DNA of 64,000 nucleotides, taken from assembly GCF_003863355.1 (NCBI RefSeq), contig NZ_QQWG01000002.1, positions 124,001-188,000 on the forward strand, given 5' to 3'. Position numbers and translations under genes: made by a program. This stretch comes from Ancylomarina euxina. GTDB lineage: Bacteria; Bacteroidota; Bacteroidia; Bacteroidales; Marinifilaceae. A model generated the notes under the pieces. It did no database searches and had not been told where the DNA came from. It worked only from the letters and a program-made list of their open reading frames with translations. Position 1 is the first letter of the stretch. Each line of letters begins with the position of its first letter. Of the stretch, positions 52,502 to 63,322 are shown in pieces.

Positions 52502-53701
52502 TTAGCTGTATAATTCTTTCAAACGATTCGCCATGCTTTCAGCAATTTCTTCACACTGGTTGTAATCCTTGTTAGCAGGAGCACAAAGTGCTTCAGCAGG
52601 TTCTGCAACAACTTCCCACTTAATTGCTTCGGCAAATTTACTTAGTGTACGAACACCACCGCCACCCCAGGCTTTCGATCCGAAAATACCTAGAATATGG
52701 TTCTTAACAGCCATATTCTGTAGCTCGTGAATAAGTGTTTCCATAGCTGGGAATAATCCACCATTGTAGGCACAAGATCCTAAAATGACACCACGGAAAC
52801 GGAAGATATCGTTGATGATATATGAAGGATGTGTTTTAGAAGCATCATGAATTCTGATCTTCTTAATACCACGCTTAACCAATTGGCGAGCAATATTGTC
52901 AGCCATCTTTTCAGTATTACCATACATCGAAGAGAATACAATCACAACCCCTTCGTCAGTTTCGTACTTACTCCATTTGTCGTATTTAGCAATGATTTCA
53001 GCAATATGTGTTCTCCAGATAGGACCGTGAGTTGCACAGATCATTTTAATATCTAAACCACCTAATTTCTTAAGTGCCTGCTGTGTTGGGCTACCGTATT
53101 TTCCTACGATATTCGAGTAGTAACGGCTGATTTCTTCTTCAAGATAATCAAGATCCAACTCATCGTCGAAAATACTACCATCTAAAGTACCAAAAGCACC
53201 AAAAGCATCACCAGAGAAAAGAATTCCTTTTGTTGATTCAAAAGTGACCATAGTCTCAGGCCAGTGCAACATTGGAACCATTGCAAAGTTTAGCTTGTGC
53301 TCACCTAAATCAATAGAATCACCTTCTTTAACTTCTAATAGATTTTCTGAGATACCATAAAAACCTTTCAACATTGGGAAAGTCTTCTTGTTACCAACAA
53401 TCTGCATATTTGGGTAACGCTCCGTTAATGAACGAATAGATCCTGAATGATCAGGCTCCATATGGTTCACAATTAGGTAATCTGCCTGACGACCATCTAA
53501 TACCGCTTCGATATTATCAAGGTACTCATCCATAGCCCCTTTTTCAACGGTATCAACAATTGCTATTTTTTCGTCAACAATAACATACGAATTGTATGCG
53601 ACTCCCTTAGGAATAGGCCAATAATTTTCGAAAAGATGAGTTCTTCTGTCATTACATCCTACCCAATAAATTTTATCGCTAATGTTAACTCTGTTGTGCA
53701 T
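52502..53701 (-). CDS. FprA-family A-type flavoprotein (flavodiiron protein)
   Basis: NHMEPDHSGSI (HxExDH), MVPMLHWPETM, GDAFGAFGTLDG, CATHGPIWR; flavodoxin FSSMYGNTEKMAD. Confidence 0.93.
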   Translation of the reverse strand: MHNRVNISDKIYWVGCNDRRTHLFENYWPIPKGVAYNSYVIVDEKIAIVDTVEKGAMDEYLDNIEAVLDGRQADYLIVNHMEPDHSGSIRSLTERYPNMQIVGNKKTFPMLKGFYGISENLLEVKEGDSIDLGEHKLNFAMVPMLHWPETMVTFESTKGILFSGDAFGAFGTLDGSIFDDELDLDYLEEEISRYYSNIVGKYGSPTQQALKKLGGLDIKMICATHGPIWRTHIAEIIAKYDKWSKYETDEGVVIVFSSMYGNTEKMADNIARQLVKRGIKKIRIHDASKTHPSYIINDIFRFRGVILGSCAYNGGLFPAMETLIHELQNMAVKNHILGIFGSKAWGGGGVRTLSKFAEAIKWEVVAEPAEALCAPANKDYNQCEEIAESMANRLKELYS

Positions 53702-53944
53702 GCTTAAAGATTTATATGTTTTGAATATTGTTTTCGTTTCTCAGTTGAAATTGGGCATGAATGAGGTGATTATAAGACCTCTTAAGTCATGCTTGCTTTC
53801 GAGCACAAAAGTAATATTATTTTTTTTTCTTAAAAGGATAAAAATGTCTTTTATCAAGAATGGAATGAAGGATGGTTAGTGTAAAGTGTTGATAATTAGT
53901 GTGTGTTTGTTGCTTGCTCTTATTTATAAGCTTAATGAATAAGT

Positions 53945-54616
53945 TTACTGCTGCATTAAGCGCATTAGGTCTTGTCTATTTAGGATTTTAATTTCACGAC
54001 GATTCACTTCTATCATGCCTTCTTGTTCCATTTCTTTTAGACTTCGAGCAAAGGATGGGCGAGTCACGCCAAAGAACTGTGCCATCTCTGCCTGAGATTT
54101 TGGAAGTTCTATTTTTTCTTTATCTGGAGCTGCTTGTTTTAATATGAAGTTCGCAAGCTTTCCTTTAATGGTCTTAAAACTTAAAAAGAGAAGTTTCTGA
54201 GCTAAGAATTGAGAGCGATTTGATATGGAATTAAGATAGTTAACCAAGAAAACCTTGTTGTCCTGAAAAAGCTCAATCACTGCTTGTTTATCAAGGAAAA
54301 ATATTTCTACATCAGCATTGGCAGTAACATTCACCGGAAACTGATTTTTCTGTCCAAAAAGAAAAGCTGAAGCAATAGGGTAGGGCGCCATAATATCTTC
54401 AATCTTAATTGTTTTTCCTGAAGGATCGAGCATCTCACCTTTTACACTTCCTTTAAGAACAATCATTAAGTTTTCGCAACGATCTTCACGAAAAGCTACC
54501 ATATCTCCCTTTTGATATTTTCGTATACGGTATTGAATCTTTTCGATAATAAGATCCATTTCGTCGGCAGTTATGCCCCTAAAAACGGGTGATTGTATGA
54601 GTTGTTGACTTAGCAT
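53945..54616 (-). CDS. Crp/Fnr family transcriptional regulator
   Basis: cNMP-binding-like N-terminus; C-terminal LPKSQAEMAQFFGVTRPSFARSLKEMEQEGMIEVNRREIKIL HTH. Confidence 0.88.
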   Translation of the reverse strand: MLSQQLIQSPVFRGITADEMDLIIEKIQYRIRKYQKGDMVAFREDRCENLMIVLKGSVKGEMLDPSGKTIKIEDIMAPYPIASAFLFGQKNQFPVNVTANADVEIFFLDKQAVIELFQDNKVFLVNYLNSISNRSQFLAQKLLFLSFKTIKGKLANFILKQAAPDKEKIELPKSQAEMAQFFGVTRPSFARSLKEMEQEGMIEVNRREIKILNRQDLMRLMQQ

Positions 54617-54679
54617 TTTCTATTTTATAAATTCAAGACTAAGATATCTTTATTTTTTTATTTGTAAGCTTGATGGAAT

Positions 54680-54712
54680 GAAAAAAGCGACTCATTTTAA
54701 ATGAATCGCTTT
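54680..54712 (-). terminator. intrinsic terminator of M64 peptidase gene
   Basis: gaaaaaAGCGACTCATTT...AAATGAATCGCT on + strand; T tract on - strand. Confidence 0.65.
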
Positions 54713-54736
54713 AGATATCTTGTTTCGAGTAGAATT

Positions 54737-56146
54737 CTAGTTAGAATACTGATCAATAATCATCTTAATTGCTCTTTGGCAAGCCGGGCAGAATTCGTCG
54801 TGACGTGTAAACATGATACAGTTTGCTGCACTACGATATAAACCCTTCGACTTATACTGAGCTCCCTCAAAAGCACCAACTTTACCACTGTGCTTCATAT
54901 TAGCTAATAGTTTATCATCCCAGGTTCTTTTCTTGATAAAGAATTCTTCCATAACTTTTTCGTCAACTTTAGCTTTACGCATTTCTACACGTTTTTTCTG
55001 AATAGCTATACTGTGCTCGTCATATTTCTCTTTTTCCCAAGGTGTAGGAATTGGCGTGCCAGGTGTTACAATATCTTTCCACTTGATGGTTTCAGGATCA
55101 GTATTAGCCGTTACATTTAACTCCCAGGGTTCCATATGCTCAGCATCCATTTCGTAGGCAGTTGCCGATGTATAATATTCATCAGCCAAGTCAGCAAAGT
55201 GATGACCAAATTCGTGTACAAATAAATATTCCTGGAAAGCATTATTAACGGCTGCAGTTATATATAAGTTATAAATACCGCCACCGCCATAAATGGAATC
55301 ATTCATTAGAATGGCTGTAAATTCGTAAGGAACGGCAGCTGCAGCATTGCGAATGGTTTTGTTATCGTATCCTAAAGCATATCGTTCAGAATCAAAAGCA
55401 CCATAAGTTACTGAAAGGGCAGAACGCGTATGAATATCCTGATGAGGATGGTTAACACCTGAATCTGGAGACGGTGTTTCTACCGCTCTGATTGAGAATT
55501 TGTCTTTAAAAGAAGCGTATGGTTCAGTGTTTAAAAGAACCTCTGCAAAACGCTGAGCATCTTTCTTGAATTTAGCCATATCTTTCTTGGCATAACCTTC
55601 ACCCAATACCACAATGTCGACTTGCTTTTCAGGTTTCCCATTCACAACAATATCAATTGTATTGTAATGATTTGTTACAGGATTGGTAAATGCACGATGA
55701 TGTTTAGGATTTACCTTATAAGTCCAAACTGGATCGAAACCATTTTTGATGTTTCTTTTTAAGATGGTAACATTTACTTCACTCTTGGGCCATGGAAAAC
55801 GTAGCGACTCGTGAAAGCTTCCCCACTCAGTATCCGCTTCAGGGGTTGTTTCCCACTCCCCATAAATACTTGCAAAACCACGAGAGTAAAGCAATTTCCC
55901 TGACTTAGGATCTTTTACTTCGAAAAAATATTTTCCTAATTTCAATTCATCAATCAATACAGTCTTACTTCCTGCCCATTCACCATCATTTACCATTTGA
56001 TCGAAAGCAAAATGTTCTTCTTCTGAGTTGCCAACATGATTGTAATCCAATCGCATGGTAGCAGAAGTAAAATAATCTGCATATTGTGCCTGAGCAAAAG
56101 TGGAAAAGCCCACTAGGATTAAGGCAAATACAAAAATCTTTTTCAT
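54737..56146 (-). CDS. M64 (IgA-peptidase-like) metallopeptidase
   Basis: FVHEFGHHFADLADEYYTSATAYE (HExGH) and N-terminal M64-type domain; start set at signal-peptide Met 56146. Confidence 0.88.
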   Translation of the reverse strand: MKKIFVFALILVGFSTFAQAQYADYFTSATMRLDYNHVGNSEEEHFAFDQMVNDGEWAGSKTVLIDELKLGKYFFEVKDPKSGKLLYSRGFASIYGEWETTPEADTEWGSFHESLRFPWPKSEVNVTILKRNIKNGFDPVWTYKVNPKHHRAFTNPVTNHYNTIDIVVNGKPEKQVDIVVLGEGYAKKDMAKFKKDAQRFAEVLLNTEPYASFKDKFSIRAVETPSPDSGVNHPHQDIHTRSALSVTYGAFDSERYALGYDNKTIRNAAAAVPYEFTAILMNDSIYGGGGIYNLYITAAVNNAFQEYLFVHEFGHHFADLADEYYTSATAYEMDAEHMEPWELNVTANTDPETIKWKDIVTPGTPIPTPWEKEKYDEHSIAIQKKRVEMRKAKVDEKVMEEFFIKKRTWDDKLLANMKHSGKVGAFEGAQYKSKGLYRSAANCIMFTRHDEFCPACQRAIKMIIDQYSN

Positions 56147-56412
56147 AGTATTAGTGTTTAGCTTGTTTTTCTTTAAGCTCACAAGATAAGGAATATCTCC
56201 TTTAGGAAAGATGCTTAATGTCATAAACCCATTTGTCACAATTTTCATGGTATTATGAATTTGCTGAGTTAAAATATAGATATTCTTATAAATTATGATG
56301 GATATTTTTGAGGATATTTTAATTTTGTCGAATATTGGATTGACTCGTATAAATTATCATACTTTTATATGAAATTGATCTGATACTGATCTTTAAATGA
56401 CTTATTGAAAAA

Positions 56413-57165
56413 ATGAAATACATTTTATTCCCTTTTAAACTGATATACAAAATTTACTTTTTACTTTATTTTGTATTGACTTTAGTGCTATTTTACCCAC
56501 TATTCAAGTTTTTCCTATCTAAGAAAGAACGCTTCCCGGCTGCTTTTAAAATAATTAGAGTCTATGCCAGAGTCTGGTTATATGGGTCGGGTATTTATTT
56601 ACGAGTTAAGGGGAAAGAGAATATTCTTAGAGATCAACCCTTTTTAATTTGTTCCAATCATACTTCATTTCTCGATCCAGCACCTTTATATGCGATTTTC
56701 GATCAGCATTTTGTTTTTACAGGTAAAAAGGAAATTGAAAAGTGGCCTTTATTCCATATTTTCTATACTTCAGGTATGAATATATTGGTTGATAGACATA
56801 ACAGATTAGGAGCCTTAAAGAGTTTTAAAGCTATGATGGATGTCGTAAAAGAAGGTCACCCTTTGGTTATTTTACCAGAAGGAACTATTCCAACTCATGC
56901 ACCAAAATTAGGAGAGTTTAAGTCTGGGGCGGTATCAATTGCGATTCAAATGGGCATTCCAATTTTACCAGTTACTCAAACTACTAATTGGAAAAGACTT
57001 CAGCGTGCTAGTTTGTTTAAAGGAAATGCATGTCCAGGTGTTGCTGAGGTTGTCATCCATCCTCCTATATCTACCGAAGGATATATTAAGAAAGATGCAG
57101 ATGCTTTACAAGAAAAACTTAAGGCAATTATAAATCAGCCTTTACAAGAAAAATATGGCGTATAA
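56413..57165 (+). CDS. plsC: 1-acyl-sn-glycerol-3-phosphate acyltransferase
   Basis: CSNHTSFLDPAPLYA (HX4D-type), LPEGTIPTHAPKLGEFKSGAVSIA. Confidence 0.9.
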   Translation: MKYILFPFKLIYKIYFLLYFVLTLVLFYPLFKFFLSKKERFPAAFKIIRVYARVWLYGSGIYLRVKGKENILRDQPFLICSNHTSFLDPAPLYAIFDQHFVFTGKKEIEKWPLFHIFYTSGMNILVDRHNRLGALKSFKAMMDVVKEGHPLVILPEGTIPTHAPKLGEFKSGAVSIAIQMGIPILPVTQTTNWKRLQRASLFKGNACPGVAEVVIHPPISTEGYIKKDADALQEKLKAIINQPLQEKYGV

Positions 57166-57200
57166 AGCAAAGTCATATTTTAGAAATTAAAGAAAATATA

Positions 57201-57245
57201 AAAGGCTTGCCCTTAAGTGAAAACTTAGGGGCAAGCCTTTTTTAT
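57201..57245 (+). terminator. intrinsic terminator of plsC
   Basis: AAAGGCTTGCCCTTAAGT-gaaa-ACTTAGGGGCAAGCCTTTTTT. Confidence 0.9.
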
Positions 57246-57260
57246 CTTTTAAGGAGATAT

Positions 57261-58112
57261 TTAATCTTGATTAACCTTGATCAGGTGGATGTCAAAAATT
57301 AGAGTAGCTCCTCCAGGAATAGGTCCTGTTCCTCTTGATCCGTAAGCCAAATGTGATGGAATTAAAAGTTTGCCTTTACCGCCTTCTTTAAAATAGGGGA
57401 TGCCTTCTGTCCAGCCTTTAATTACTTTTTGTAAATCAAAAGAAATGCCATCTGATTTACTGCTGTCGAATTCAGAGTCATTTATGAAATAACCTTTGTA
57501 GGCAACGGTAACATTTGAACTGGCCGTAGGTTGTGTACCAGTTCCTTCTTCTTCAATGACGTAATATAAACCCGATTCGGTTTTTTGTGCATTGAGATCA
57601 TTTTCTGCTATATATGTTGTGATCTCGTACTCATTTTTACTTTCATAAAGTGAGTCTATATCATCGAATACTTCTATCAATTTAATATCAAAAATAAGGA
57701 CGGAACCTGCAGGAATGGAACCATTACTAGAATTTCCATATGCAAGGTGAGCAGGTATTAAAAGCTTACCACTGCCACCTTCTTTAAAATGGCTTATCCC
57801 TTCTGCCCATCCCGGAATTACTTGTTGTAAGTAGGTATAAATACCATTTGAATCACTTTCATCAAATACGTCCCCATTTGTAAGATAACCTTTGTATGAT
57901 GCATTGACGTACGAATCTGGATTTGCTTCTTTACCAGTCCCAGCCTCGTCAATCACATAATACAAACCTGTGCTACTCTTTTTTGCATCTAGCTTATGTG
58001 TTTGGACATATTCAATAATATCTTTCTCGTTTTCTTCGATGTAATTTGTTTCTTCGTTTTTGCTACAAGAAGCAAAAAGACAAATTGCTAAAATAAATAG
58101 GGTGTATTTCAT
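57261..58112 (-). CDS. lipoprotein with two tandem FKBP-type peptidyl-prolyl isomerase domains
   Basis: Lipobox LFASC; two copies of GLYYVI(D/E)E.GTG...V(I/N)..W.EGI.(H/Y)FKEGG.GKLLIP(A/S)HLAYG....G(S/P)IP.G..LIFDI.LI.V. Confidence 0.93.
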   Translation of the reverse strand: MKYTLFILAICLFASCSKNEETNYIEENEKDIIEYVQTHKLDAKKSSTGLYYVIDEAGTGKEANPDSYVNASYKGYLTNGDVFDESDSNGIYTYLQQVIPGWAEGISHFKEGGSGKLLIPAHLAYGNSSNGSIPAGSVLIFDIKLIEVFDDIDSLYESKNEYEITTYIAENDLNAQKTESGLYYVIEEEGTGTQPTASSNVTVAYKGYFINDSEFDSSKSDGISFDLQKVIKGWTEGIPYFKEGGKGKLLIPSHLAYGSRGTGPIPGGATLIFDIHLIKVNQD

Positions 58113-58302
58113 ATCTCATTTTTTTTGTTGCGGTCAAATATAGTAAAAACTACAAGTTTTAAAAGGGTATAGTATCTCACTCTTTATATACATCATCAGG
58201 CTTTTAAAAAATACTTTTAAAAAAGATTTTTAAAGATGATGCATCTTTTAAAAATATTTATACTTTTATCACGAAAATTAATCCAAACTAAAAAAAGTCA
58301 GA

Positions 58303-59529
58303 TTGAGACCAGAATTCAAATATGAGAAAGAGGTTGCTGGAACAGCAAATGCCAGAAAACGAAAATTGGAGCAATACCGTAAAATTGTTTCCCATGTTTA
58401 CCAGAATGGAAAAGCCTCTATTGCCGAAATTGTGAAGTATTCAAAAATGAGTCAGCCTTTGGTTGCTGCATTGGTTGATGATTTGATTGGTTTCGGAATC
58501 TTACTTGATGATGGTATCGGTGAGTCTATAGGTGGTAGACGACCAAATTTATATTGCATAAATCCAGAATATCAATATGTGATTGGTGTTGATATCAATT
58601 TACATACGCTTAATATTGCTCTATTTGATTTAAATAATAAGCTTGTTTGCAGGGAAGAATACAAAAACTGTGAACTGGAAAATTCACCTAAGTATACTGA
58701 TGATTTAGTTATTAGGGTTAATCAGATGCTCACAAAAATGAATTTAACCGCAGGAAAAATTCTTTCCATGGGCGTTTCAATACCGGGTTTAGTTGATGCT
58801 AAAAACGGTATTTCGTTTACGCATTTGTCTTTTACAAAAGAAGGCTTGAGTGCTTATTTGAGTGAGAAACTTGGTTTTTCTGTTGTATTAGATAATGATG
58901 CTAGAATGATGGCTTTGGGGGAAAAAGCATTTGGAAAGGCAAAAGGTAAGAAGGATGTTCTGTGTCTCAATCTTAGTAACGGGATAGGTCTTGGTGTCAT
59001 ATTAAATGGGCAGTTATATTGTGGAAAGAATGGTTTTGCAGGTGAATTTGGACACATACTAATTGATCCGGATGGCGACCTCTGTTATTGCGGGAAAATA
59101 GGCTGTTTAGAAACTTTAATCTCCGGAACAATTTTGGTCAAAAATATCAGAGAGGCTGTAGATAAAGGACAACCAAGTTTATTAAGCCAATATAAAGAAG
59201 AAGGTCATAATATTGATTTAAGAGCAGTGGTAAGTGCTATTATTAACGGTGATCAGTTTGCTATTGATCAGCTGAATAAGATGAGTGAATATTTGGGTAA
59301 AGGACTGGTGACTTTAATTCACCTTCTCAATCCGGAAATGATCATCCTGGGAGGACGATTGGCTCATACTGGAAAATATATTGTAGACCCTGTAAATATG
59401 GTTCTGAATAAATATGCAATGGAAAGGATTAGTTCTGAAACAGAGGTGGTTTGTTCTGATTTATTGGATGATGCAGCCTTAATGGGAACCCTGTCCAATG
59501 TTATGAAAGAAGTTTTAAGAATAAGTTAA
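58303..59529 (+). CDS. ROK family transcriptional regulator/kinase (TTG start)
   Basis: N-terminal HTH; VIGVDINLHTLNIALFD; GFAGEFGHILIDPDGDLCYCGKIGCLETLISG. Confidence 0.92.
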   Translation: MRPEFKYEKEVAGTANARKRKLEQYRKIVSHVYQNGKASIAEIVKYSKMSQPLVAALVDDLIGFGILLDDGIGESIGGRRPNLYCINPEYQYVIGVDINLHTLNIALFDLNNKLVCREEYKNCELENSPKYTDDLVIRVNQMLTKMNLTAGKILSMGVSIPGLVDAKNGISFTHLSFTKEGLSAYLSEKLGFSVVLDNDARMMALGEKAFGKAKGKKDVLCLNLSNGIGLGVILNGQLYCGKNGFAGEFGHILIDPDGDLCYCGKIGCLETLISGTILVKNIREAVDKGQPSLLSQYKEEGHNIDLRAVVSAIINGDQFAIDQLNKMSEYLGKGLVTLIHLLNPEMIILGGRLAHTGKYIVDPVNMVLNKYAMERISSETEVVCSDLLDDAALMGTLSNVMKEVLRIS

Positions 59530-59636
59530 GATATAAATAGATAAGTTTTAGAAAGAAGTTATTTGGGGCATTCGAAGAACTAATGAGTGATTGTCTACTG
59601 ACTTACTTGTGACAGACATATAAAATTTAAAATCAT

Positions 59637-60536
59637 ATGAAACCGACATTATTAGTACTTGCAGCAGGAATGGGAAGCCGATATGGTGGATTAAAACAAA
59701 TTGATCCAATTGGCCCATCTCAAGAAACGATTATTGATTATTCAATTCATGATGCTATTGCAGCAGGATTTGGTAAAATCGTTTTTGTCATAAGAGAAGG
59801 ATTTGAAAAAGAATTTAAAGAGCTCTTTGATTCAAAACTTGCAGGGAAAATAGAAGTGGGCTATGTGAATCAAGAAATTGAAAAAGTACCAGAAGGTTCA
59901 TCTTATAATTTAGATAGAGAGAAGCCTTGGGGAACTGGTCATGCAATTTTAATGGCCAAGGAATGCATTAACGAGCCATTTGCAGTTATTAATGCTGACG
60001 ACTATTATGGTGTAGAGGCATTTATGACTATGGCAGATTTCTTAAAGAACTCGATTTCAGAACAAGAATATGCTATGGTTGGGTACAAGCTTGCCAATAC
60101 CATTTCCGAAAATGGGTCTGTTTCTCGTGGTGTTTGTTCTACGAATGTAATTGAGCATTTAGAGACAGTTGTTGAACGAATTCATATCGAAAAACTTTCA
60201 GAAGGAATTGCTTATAAAGAAGATGATAAATGGATTCCTCTTGCTGGAGACACAACGGTTTCAATGAATTTCTGGGGTTTTAAACCTCAACTTTTTGAGC
60301 ATTTAGAAGACCAATTTAGAAGCTTTTTAGCAGAAGCTGGACAGGAGTTAAAATCAGAATTTTTTATTCCTTCCGTTGTTGCTAAGATAATTGATGGTGG
60401 TAATACAAGTGTTAAAGTGTTAAAGTCAGATGCTCAATGGTTTGGTGTGACTTATCGTGAGGACAAGGAAAAAGCGGCTAAAGCTATTTTAGAACTGGTT
60501 GAACAAGGTGTATACCCAGCAAAATTATGGAATTAA
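59637..60536 (+). CDS. sugar-phosphate nucleotidyltransferase
   Basis: LLVLAAGMGSRYGGLKQIDPIG; VINADDYYG. Confidence 0.9.
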   Translation: MKPTLLVLAAGMGSRYGGLKQIDPIGPSQETIIDYSIHDAIAAGFGKIVFVIREGFEKEFKELFDSKLAGKIEVGYVNQEIEKVPEGSSYNLDREKPWGTGHAILMAKECINEPFAVINADDYYGVEAFMTMADFLKNSISEQEYAMVGYKLANTISENGSVSRGVCSTNVIEHLETVVERIHIEKLSEGIAYKEDDKWIPLAGDTTVSMNFWGFKPQLFEHLEDQFRSFLAEAGQELKSEFFIPSVVAKIIDGGNTSVKVLKSDAQWFGVTYREDKEKAAKAILELVEQGVYPAKLWN

Positions 60537-60596
60537 TTAATGCCTTAACGTAGGTGTTTGCTAAATAGAATGAAATTACCCTAAAGAAGAATTACA

Positions 60597-61976
60597 ATGA
60601 CTTTAATTAAATCAATATCTGGAATTAGAGGCACAATAGGAGGCAGACCTGGTCAGGCTCTAACACCTATGGATGTAGTAAGTATTGCTGGAGCTTTTGG
60701 TATGTGGCTTCAAAAAAGTGGTGCTTCAAAAAAGCTAGTGATTGGTCGTGATGCGAGAATCAGTGGTGAAATGGTAAACCAACTTGTTGTAGGTTCTTTA
60801 ATTTCAGTTGGGATTGAAGTCATTGATCTTGGCTTAGCAACAACTCCAACTGTGGAAATGGCTGTGACCGACATGAATGCTGGTGGCGGTATTATTATTA
60901 CAGCGAGCCACAATCCTAAGAACTGGAATGCACTGAAATTATTGAATAGTAAAGGTGAATTTATCTCTGATCAGGATGGAAAGGATTTACTTAAGTTGGT
61001 TGAAGATAAAAATTACACCTATAACGAGGTTGATGATCTGGGTTCCTATTCAAAAGACGAAAGTTATTTAGATAAGCATATCCAACACATACTTGATTTG
61101 GATTTAGTAGATGCTGATGCTATTGCTGCCTCTGATTTTTCAGTAGCAGTTGATGCTGTAAACTCCGTGGGTGGGATTGCTATTCCTCGCCTTTTAAAAG
61201 CTCTGGGTGTTAATAAAGTGACCGAAATCAATTGTGTGCCCGATGGGAATTTTGCTCATAATCCAGAACCACTTCCTGAAAACATCGTGGAGATTAGTGA
61301 ACTGGTAAAGAAGGAAAAGCTAGATCTGGGAATCATCGTCGATCCTGATGTAGACCGTTTAGCTCTTGTTTGTAATGATGGAACTCCCTTTGGTGAAGAA
61401 TATACGTTAGTATCTGTTGCTGACTATGTGCTTCAGCATACCAAAGGGGCTTTAGTTGCCAATTTATCATCGACTATGGCTTTACGCGAGATTGCAGAAA
61501 AGCATGGCGTTGAATTTTTCGAATCAGCAGTTGGTGAAGTTAATGTGGTGAGAGAAATGAACAAGCAAACTGCTGCCATTGGTGGCGAAGGTAACGGAGG
61601 CGTGATATATCCAGAATTGCATAACGGTCGAGATGCTCTTGTTGGTGTAGCTTTATTTCTGACTTACTTGGCTAAGAGTAAGATGACTTCTGCTGAATTG
61701 CGAGCGACTTATCCTGATTATAAGATTGAAAAACAGAAAATTGAACTAGAAGGAGTTGCAGACTTAGATAGTATTTTGGAACAAGTTCGTAGAAAATTTA
61801 TCGATTACCCAAGCAATACGATTGACGGATTAAAAATCACTTTCCCAGAAGGGTGGGTACATATGAGAAAATCGAATACCGAACAAATCATACGAATTTA
61901 TGCGGAAGCAACAACTGCAAAATATGCAAAGGACTTGGCTGAATGTGTCAAGCAATTAATGGCAGTTACAGCTTAA
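60597..61976 (+). CDS. glmM: phosphohexomutase (phosphoglucosamine/phosphomannomutase family)
   Basis: SISGIRGTIG; IITASHNPKNWNALKLLN; VDPDVDRLALV; RKSNTEQIIRIYAEA. Confidence 0.85.
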   Translation: MTLIKSISGIRGTIGGRPGQALTPMDVVSIAGAFGMWLQKSGASKKLVIGRDARISGEMVNQLVVGSLISVGIEVIDLGLATTPTVEMAVTDMNAGGGIIITASHNPKNWNALKLLNSKGEFISDQDGKDLLKLVEDKNYTYNEVDDLGSYSKDESYLDKHIQHILDLDLVDADAIAASDFSVAVDAVNSVGGIAIPRLLKALGVNKVTEINCVPDGNFAHNPEPLPENIVEISELVKKEKLDLGIIVDPDVDRLALVCNDGTPFGEEYTLVSVADYVLQHTKGALVANLSSTMALREIAEKHGVEFFESAVGEVNVVREMNKQTAAIGGEGNGGVIYPELHNGRDALVGVALFLTYLAKSKMTSAELRATYPDYKIEKQKIELEGVADLDSILEQVRRKFIDYPSNTIDGLKITFPEGWVHMRKSNTEQIIRIYAEATTAKYAKDLAECVKQLMAVTA

Positions 61977-62039
61977 ATGTGTCTTTTTCAGACATAAAGA
62001 ATATGAAATCGAATTATTAACTTAAATAAACCCATCATT

Positions 62040-63263
62040 ATGACTAACACACACAATGTAAATATTCAATCAAAGAACTTTGTCCTTCCTTTGATTATCG
62101 TGGGAGTGATGTTCTTTGCAATTGGTTTTGCATTAGGTATCAACTCTTATATTATCCCACTGCTAAATACAGCTTTGGATATTTCTTCAGGTGAATCTTA
62201 TTTAGTGATAGCGGCGACTTTTTCAGCCTTTCTGATTTTTGGCTATCCAGCTTCATTAGTGATTGGCAAAATAGGATATAAACGAACAATGGCTTTGTCT
62301 TTCCTGATGTTTGCTCTTGGTTTTTATTTATTTATCCCATCGGCGCAAATGGAGAGTTTACCTCTTTTCTTAGTGGCTTCGTTTATTAGTGGTATGGGAA
62401 ATACCTTTTTGCAGGCTTCAGTGAATCCATATATTACCATATTAGGACCCATGGAGAGTGCGGCAAAGCGTATGAGTTATATGGGTATTGCGAATAAATT
62501 AGCCTGGCCAATTGCTCCCTTATTTTTAGCCTTGATCATAGGTAAAGATGTAGAGAATGTTTCACTTACTGATATCAACATACCTTTTTACATTATAATC
62601 GGCGTATTTGTTCTTTTAGGTGTATTGGCACTTCTTGCAAAACTTCCTGAGGTAAAAGCTGTTGGTGAAGATGAAGATTCTGATGATGTCTGTTTATATG
62701 CAGAAAGCAAAACGTCTATTTGGCAGTTCCCACACTTATTGTTAGGTGTACTTGCACTTTTCTTATATGTTGGTGTTGAAACGGTATCCTTAGGAACTCT
62801 TGTTGATTATGCAACCAGTTTGGGTTTAGCTAATGCTGAATATTATGCATGGATTGCTCCAATAGGCATGGTTCTGGGCTATATCTGTGGAGCTGCTTTG
62901 ATACCTAAGTATCTAGGTCAGGCTACAGCCTTGAGAATTTGTGCTGTTACAGCTTTGTTTGGATCACTAATGGTTGTTTTCTCTCCTGAAGAATACTCTA
63001 TTTACTTTATTGCATTCATGGCCTTAGGTTGTTCGTTAATGTGGCCAGCATTGTGGCCTTTAGCAATGACTGACTTAGGTAAGTTTACCAAGACAGGATC
63101 ATCTTTAATGGTTATAGCCATTGTAGGTGGGGCTTTAATTCCAACCGTTTATGGTTTTATGAAAGATGTTATTGGAGCACAAGACGCCTATTGGATCTGT
63201 GTTCCTTGTTTCCTTTATATTCTTTATTACGGATTGAAAGGACATAAAATCAGAACAAAATAA
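62040..63263 (+). CDS. sugar MFS transporter (FucP/GluP-like)
   Basis: FFAIGFALGINSYIIPLLNTALDIS; SFISGMGNTFLQASVNPYITILGP. Confidence 0.88.
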   Translation: MTNTHNVNIQSKNFVLPLIIVGVMFFAIGFALGINSYIIPLLNTALDISSGESYLVIAATFSAFLIFGYPASLVIGKIGYKRTMALSFLMFALGFYLFIPSAQMESLPLFLVASFISGMGNTFLQASVNPYITILGPMESAAKRMSYMGIANKLAWPIAPLFLALIIGKDVENVSLTDINIPFYIIIGVFVLLGVLALLAKLPEVKAVGEDEDSDDVCLYAESKTSIWQFPHLLLGVLALFLYVGVETVSLGTLVDYATSLGLANAEYYAWIAPIGMVLGYICGAALIPKYLGQATALRICAVTALFGSLMVVFSPEEYSIYFIAFMALGCSLMWPALWPLAMTDLGKFTKTGSSLMVIAIVGGALIPTVYGFMKDVIGAQDAYWICVPCFLYILYYGLKGHKIRTK

Positions 63264-63322
63264 AATATGATCATTGAGATATGTTCAATTTTGTTGAGCA
63301 TACTCTTATTTACAGATAGATT

